From Benincasa hispida (Eukaryota > Streptophyta > Magnoliopsida > Cucurbitales > Cucurbitaceae), in NCBI RefSeq assembly GCF_009727055.1, contig NC_052349.1:32011997-32075996 (forward strand): DNA of 64,000 bases. Direction: 5' to 3'. The notes under the pieces were generated by a model. The model searched no databases. It was not told the DNA's origin and saw only the letters and a program-made list of their open reading frames with translations. This document shows positions 58,775 through 64,000 of this stretch, piece after piece. Position numbers and translations under genes: made by a program. Within the stretch, counting starts at the first letter, position 1; each line of letters starts with the position of its first letter.

Positions 58775-59806
58775 CGAAGATGAAACCATAGCTGAGTTTT
58801 ATGTGAGATTTCTTGAACTTGCAAAGGAATCCTTTGCTCTTGGAGAGAAAATCTCAAAGGTGAAACTTGTGAGAAAGATCCTTAGATCTCTTCCCAACAT
58901 GAAAGTGACTGCAATTGAAGAAGCTCATGATATTTCTTCTATGAGAGTTGATGATCTCTTTGGTTCTCTTCTCACATTTAAAATGTCTCTAGAGGACAAG
59001 CCTGATAAAAAGAGACGTAGCATTGCCTTGCAATCTATTAGAAGATAAAGAACAAGATCGAGTTGAAGAATCAGATGAAATCTTGGTGACGCAATTTCTC
59101 TCCTGTCCAAACAATTAACTCATGTGTTAAGAAAATTTGACAGAAGGCCAAGCTCTTTCCCTCCTCGAATTACCAAGTCAAAAGGTCATCCAGGGTTTCG
59201 TTCTTAGAAAAGCTTAGAGGATAAAGAAGGATGTTGATAAAGTTGGATTATTTGCTAAAGAGAAATCTGTAAGATACAGAGAGTGTGAAGGTTTTGGCCG
59301 CTTCTAAGCCGAATGTCTGACCTTCTTGAAATGACAGAACAAAGGTTATATATTGACTTTGTCTAATGAGGATTCTAATGAGGATTGCGAATTTAATGGA
59401 GATGTCAAAACTTATTCAGTTGCATTTCCTCTGATAGCTTAGAAGAAAAACTACAGGAATATGATTCTCCAATTTTTGGTGATGAAAAAGAAGTCCCTGA
59501 TTCATCTTTTGCCTTAGCCTATCGTGATCTTTATAAGCGATGGCATGAAGACAATAAGGTGTTGAAAGTTCAAAAGCCTAGAAGTGAATCATTGATTGCT
59601 GACAATGTTAGACTCATGTCAGTTATTTTTTATGTAAAAAGCGAATTAAATGAAGTTAGGACTAACAAAGAGGTTATATGTAAATCAGTTAGAATGCTAA
59701 ATTTTAGGACTGATAACTTAGAACAAATTCTCTCTGTTAATCAAAGCTCAAGAGACGTTCGTGGTATTGGTTTTTCCAACTTTAAGAAGTCTTATGGTCA
59801 AGAGTG
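58775..59806 (+). pseudogene. copia A gag, continuation after the nested element
   Basis: From CGAAG the frame reads EDETIAEFYVRFLELAKESF, ALGEKISKVKLVRKILRSLP and VTAIEEAHDISSMRVDDLFG. This is the conserved capsid part of plant copia gag. Later, 59280-59806 is a decayed gag C-terminal region, including a coiled-coil-like stretch (59559-59806, SELNEVRTNKEVICKSVRML). Stops at 59046 and elsewhere break it. Confidence 0.85.
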
Positions 59807-59837
59807 AGATGATAAAGGAAAGTAGAAAATTATTTTT

Positions 59838-62288
59838 GTGAAAGAAAAAGAACCATGGAAGAATGTTCAACTAACCTGTGCAACTCACAAGCCATATCAC
59901 AGGAATAATCAGCAGGTTAGAAGACCATGGATTTGTCATTACTATGTTAAAAAAGATCATACTAGACCTCGTTGCTACAGACTGGCTGGGTATCCAAAAC
60001 AGAACTTTGAGTCAAGATTTGATGCTCATGGCTTGGGTATGAATAGTGGCTTTTGTAGAGCCAAACAAGTCTGGAGAGTGAAAAACAATTCAAACTACAA
60101 CAATGTGGTCTTGACTTCCCTTAGATCCTATACCAAAGGGGGTTGGTTCTTTGATAGTGACTACTCCAGACACATGATTGGAGAAAAAGTATATATCTCT
60201 AATATTCAAGCCATTAGCTCAGGGCAAGTCACTTTTGAAGATGGGGCTCAAGGAAGAATTATTGGCAAAGGGAAATTAAAATACTTGGGCTTCTAGCTCT
60301 TAATGATGTTAAGCTGGTTGACAATCTCACCACTAATCCTATCAGTACTAGTCAACTTTGTGACTAAGGTCTGAATGTATGATTTACCAAAGATAGATAT
60401 CTTATCACAAAAAATGTTAAGACTCTTATCATGATAGGTAAATGTTCATATGATAATTGTTATCTCTGGTCTCTCCTAAATACTAAATCCCCTTGTTTTA
60501 TATCAAAATGTGATGAAATTTTCATATGGCACAAACGCCTTGGGCATGTGAGCATTCAGTTTATTCAGAAAACTACCTCTAAGGATGCTATGATTGGACT
60601 TTTTAGTCTGAAAGGAAATAAAAAGATGACTTGTAGAGACTTTCAAGCAAGGAAGTAAGTTAAAATGTCTCACAAGTGAGTTCCCATGGTTGTTACAGAC
60701 GGTGTGCTTGAACTTCTCCATCTGGATCTAGTGGGTCCCATGCAGGTGGAAAGCCTTGGAGGAAAACGATATGTTTTGGTTTGTGTGAATGACTTTTCTC
60801 ATTACACTTGGGTTCGGTTCATTAAGGAAAAATCAGATATCTTTGCTGTGTTCAAGGCTTTGTGCCTTCAAATTCAGAGAGAGAAAGATATCAATGTAGT
60901 TTAAATTCGGAGTGATCATGGTTGTGAGTTTGAAAATACTAAATTCATTGATTTCTATGTAGTAGAAGGAATTCATCATGAGTTCTCTACACCCATCACC
61001 CTTCAGCAAATGAGGTAGTTGGGAGAAAGAATCACACTCTACAGGAAATGGCCCGTGATATACTTCATGCACATAGTTTTCCTCATCATTTTTTAGGTTG
61101 AAGCCCTTAGTACTGCTTGTCACATTCACAATAGGATTGCCTTTCATCTTGGCACAAACTGCATAAATTATGAAATTTGGAGGGGAAAGAATCCTAGCAT
61201 CAAATATTTCCATATATTTGGCAAAGTGTGCTATATTCTAAATGATAGATAATAGAGGAAAAGTGGGATTCTAAACATGATGAAGGGATGTTTCTTGGAT
61301 ACTCTGCAAATAGTCATGCCTTTAGAGTCTACAAAAAACACACTAAATGTGTTAGGAATCCATCAATGTTGTTATTGACGACTCAAATGGAGATGATACT
61401 CTGTCTCATTCCGAGTCGATGTGACTGATAATGCTAAAAGAGATAATCATAAATCTGAGAAAAATGTTTCACCTAATGTCAGTTATATTTCTCCTGACAT
61501 ACCTGAGAAGGTGGTGAATTAGGATACTTCCTTAGAAAGTGAAGATGATCAAGTGTGTGCAAAGCAACCATCCAGCAGAATCTTGAAGAATCATCTCTCA
61601 AGTAATATCATTGGAAATTTAGAAAATAGAATGACCACCAGGAAGAAAGAAAAAGTGGACTATTTCCAAATGATTGGGAATGTGTATTTCACCTCCCCTA
61701 TGGAACCTAAAAGTGTTGTTGGTGCCTTAAAAGATGAATGTTGGGTGAATTCGATGCAAAAAGAATTAAGCCTGTTTGAAGAAGTAAGGTGTGGGAGCGG
61801 GCCCTTCGACCTGTATCTGCTAATATGGTTGAAACTAAATGGATCTTAAAGAACAAGACTAATGCTGATAACATAGTCATTGGAAACAAAGCTTGGCTTG
61901 TAGCTCAAGATTACTCTCAAATTAAGGGTATTGACCTTGATGAAACCTTCCCTTCTGTGGCCCGGCTAGAAGCCATAAAACTGTTACTAGGAATAGCCTG
62001 CCTCTTGAAATTCAAGCTCTATAGATGGATGTGAAAAGTGCCTTCCTGAACGGGTACCTAGACGAAGGGAAGTATGTGGATCAGCCTAAGGGATTTATTG
62101 ATCCTCTCCAACCTGATTATGTGTTTAGACTAAAAAAGGCTTTATATGGTTTAAAACAGGCACCTCAGGCTTGGTATGATAGGTTTGCAACATTTCTTGT
62201 CAACAATGGTTACGTAAGAGGTGGGGTTGACAAAACCTTGTTCGTAAAAAACCAAATGAAAATATGGTGATTGCTCAAGTGTACGTAG
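59838..62288 (+). pseudogene. copia A pol: zinc knuckle, protease, integrase, RT (broken)
   Basis: The zinc-knuckle remnant is CHYYVKKDHTRPRCYRL (59930), with the second Cys of CHYC replaced by Tyr. The protease reads GGWFFDSDYSRHMIG (60140); the expected DSG is DSD. GAG-pre-integrase: FIWHKRLGHVSIQFI. Integrase: LLHLDLVGPMQVESLGGKRY (60715) and RSDHGCEFENTKFI (60910), then frame loss. RT: ETKWILKNKTNADN (61830), [19 protein letters not shown] (62030), [18 protein letters not shown] (62140). After a frameshift in an A run, MVIAQVYV ends at 62288, where a gypsy LTR starts. The YVDD catalytic loop is therefore cut after YV. The remaining RT and RNase H must lie right of the window, if present. 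Confidence 0.9.
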
Positions 62289-63979
62289 TGTTGAGTTGTA
62301 TGTCTAATAACGAGCAGAAATGCACGTTATTACAGCGCAAAGTTATAAAACAATACAGGATTGCAATAGTAAAAATATACAATATCGTGTCCAAAAGCAT
62401 TAGGTTCACAACATTGCGATCGCATGCTTCCATCGCATTAAAATAGCTAACTTATGTACTTTATGCAGGAAAATGCGTTGACGCAAGGTGGAAATGCGGT
62501 CCAAAGAAACTAACGTCCGAGCGCATTAAGAGATTGCGACCGCAAGGCTATGCGATCGTCTGTACTCACGAAAATCTGCTCAAGAAAGTGGCTGCATAGA
62601 GCCGGCGCATCAAGGTGGGCGCATCTGGGTGAAAGCATAATAAATCACGATGGGACAGAAAGTTGATGACGGTCGATTCTGAATTAAGTTGACAAGCCGT
62701 TAACGACCTATTGTAGCAAGTACACTCAACTTTTCGGTGACAAATATTCGATGCATCAGACAGAGAATTAATGTCATCCCATCAGTGTAATCATATGAGA
62801 GAAAAAACTCTTCACCCTGAAGCTCTATAAATACTGAAGGCCATCTTCATTGAAGGAGTTCGTTTAGTGCGCTCAGTTACAGAATTCACCATATAGATAA
62901 AAGTTAGCCTTGTTCATAGTTTTTCTTTTACTTAGAAGGCGGAAGCGAGTGAAGGGAGATTACACCGAGAGATCGTCCCGGTGAACTCGGAAGAGTATTG
63001 GGAAATTTCAAAATCAGAGAGAGGGTCAACTCTTGCGGAAGCAAGAACATCTTTTGGGCATAATAGAGATAAAACAGTGTAAAAACCTTGGGAAGCAAGA
63101 CATTGCTACCAGGCTCTCTACCCTTATTTTTCATTGTCATTTTGTACTTTGAACCTTTTTATAAAAATGGAAATTGCATCTTTATATTTGTCTACTTTCT
63201 GTACATTACGCATGAGTAGCTAAATCTGTCGAATGGGTTGAGAAGCACTTAGCTAGCATAACCTGAGATCTTCATTCTATACGATTATCTTGTATTATGT
63301 ATGTGTCATTGTCCATTAGAGAAACTCAAGAGGGTAGTCTAAGGATAGAATCTAGGCTTGGAAAAATTAGATTAGAATCTAGGCTCGGGAAAGTCAGATT
63401 AGAACTGCAAAATCAAGAGATAGAAGGTTAGGAATAAGTTCTATTTGCTATTAACACATCACATGCACCCTAGAGATAGGATATGAATGTATGCGGTCGT
63501 CTTATCCTTGTGTGCATCTTTCGTCATCGCATAGGCAAGAAGTAGAGACTTAGGAATAAGCTTTATAGATATTATCGCATTCATCGCATGCGTCCTAAAA
63601 TTAGGAGCCATTGCATTTTCATTGGAAAATGAACTGTTGTCGCATGAGTGTAGCATGATCGCATAGTTTAAATGCATTCTCAGGAAACGCTAGACAAAGA
63701 CCTTTTCAACCCATTCCTCCGCATACTTAGTGTATCTGTCGCATAATTACTCTTTCCTTAAATTTGCCGCATACATTTTATACCTTAAACAACAAACCTA
63801 CCAACACTTTGATTTATTTGTTTCCGCAAAGTGATCTAAAATTACCATTGCATACTGTTTTCCATAGTCCCTGTGTTCGACCCTGGGCTTACCAGGCAAC
63901 TCAGTAGGATTTATACTGAGAAAACTTGCATGCACATCGCATTCTACACCATTATTTCATCGTATTAAATAACGCATCA
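62289..63979 (+). mobile_element. 5' (or solo-side) LTR of a Ty3/gypsy element, 1691 bp
   Basis: It starts TGTTGAGTTGTATG and ends AATAACGCATCA. It is followed by AGTTTT and a TGGCGCCGTT primer-binding site, so internal sequence continues beyond the window. Words such as GGGCTTACCAGGCAACTCAG and TTTATACTGAGAAAACTTGC are those of Athila/Tat-like LTR 3' ends. The left target duplication should be CGTAG (62284-62288). Open frames inside (62928-63140 (-), 63459-63677 (-)) are not recognisable. The LTR is rich in GCATT/CGCAT words. Confidence 0.85.
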
Positions 63980-63985
63980 AGTTTT

Positions 63986-64000
63986 TGGCGCCGTTTTCGG
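63986..64000 (+). other. primer-binding site of the gypsy element (tRNA-Asp type)
   Basis: TGGCGCCGTTTTCGG resembles the TGGCGCCGTTGCCGG site of Athila/Tat-like elements, which is complementary to the 3' end of tRNA-Asp. It has two differences. It is cut by the window edge. Confidence 0.75.

Noticed and set aside
60833..61213. 126-codon minus-strand frame
   Set aside because: It is antisense to the integrase region of copia A and has no own features.

Overview
The window looks like nuclear DNA of a dicot flowering plant. It is AT-rich and packed with nested LTR retrotransposons (Ty1/copia and Ty3/gypsy), a CACTA DNA transposon and MITEs, with remains of a plant-specific gene cluster of leucine-rich-repeat receptor-like proteins (LRR-RLPs) and one truncated MATE transporter exon. 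Several repeats resemble those I associate with cucurbits, but the species cannot be proved from the sequence. I see no rRNA, tRNA, CRISPR array or prokaryotic operon. Only one gene-like ORF is open throughout: a shortened RLP at 22122-22874 (-).

Layout. 1-2530: no gene; one PIF/Harbinger-like MITE. 2531-12158 (-): a broken gypsy element (gag-protease 12158-10055, a protease piece 5640-5232, a 3' LTR region ending near 2531), interrupted by other repeat DNA that carries a solo copia LTR (5906-7995, target-site duplication CAAAC). 12234-20080: a copia LTR fragment, then a very decayed minus-strand copia element split by a 3.4-kb non-autonomous CACTA element (16485-19865, duplication ATA). 22122-22950: the shortened RLP with its promoter. 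23270-29717 (-): a truncated copia element with an internal tandem duplication and an LTR. 30790-48300: a decayed RLP locus, in which pieces of at least five RLP gene bodies, duplicated flanks, LTR fragments, a MATE exon, MITEs and two large copia LTRs are shuffled. 47401-62288: copia element A, inserted next to an RLP membrane-anchor fragment. Its gag is split by a complete 9985-bp copia element B (48790-58774, duplication CGAAG), and its reverse transcriptase is split at the YVDD motif by a gypsy LTR (62289-63979, primer-binding site at 63986) that runs off the right edge.

The most unusual signal is an array of the 16-bp perfect palindrome CTAAACGATCGTTTAG and close variants. It lies in five of seven LTRs of one copia family (element B type), with a further array inside element B. 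Two other LTRs of the family lack it. The second most interesting item is the 250-codon RLP ORF. It keeps the signal peptide, the cysteine-rich cap and about four LRRs, then runs in frame into the basic cytoplasmic tail, having lost the remaining LRRs and the membrane anchor.

No cooperating gene set (operon or pathway) is present. The relations between features are those of nested insertion, duplication and decay.
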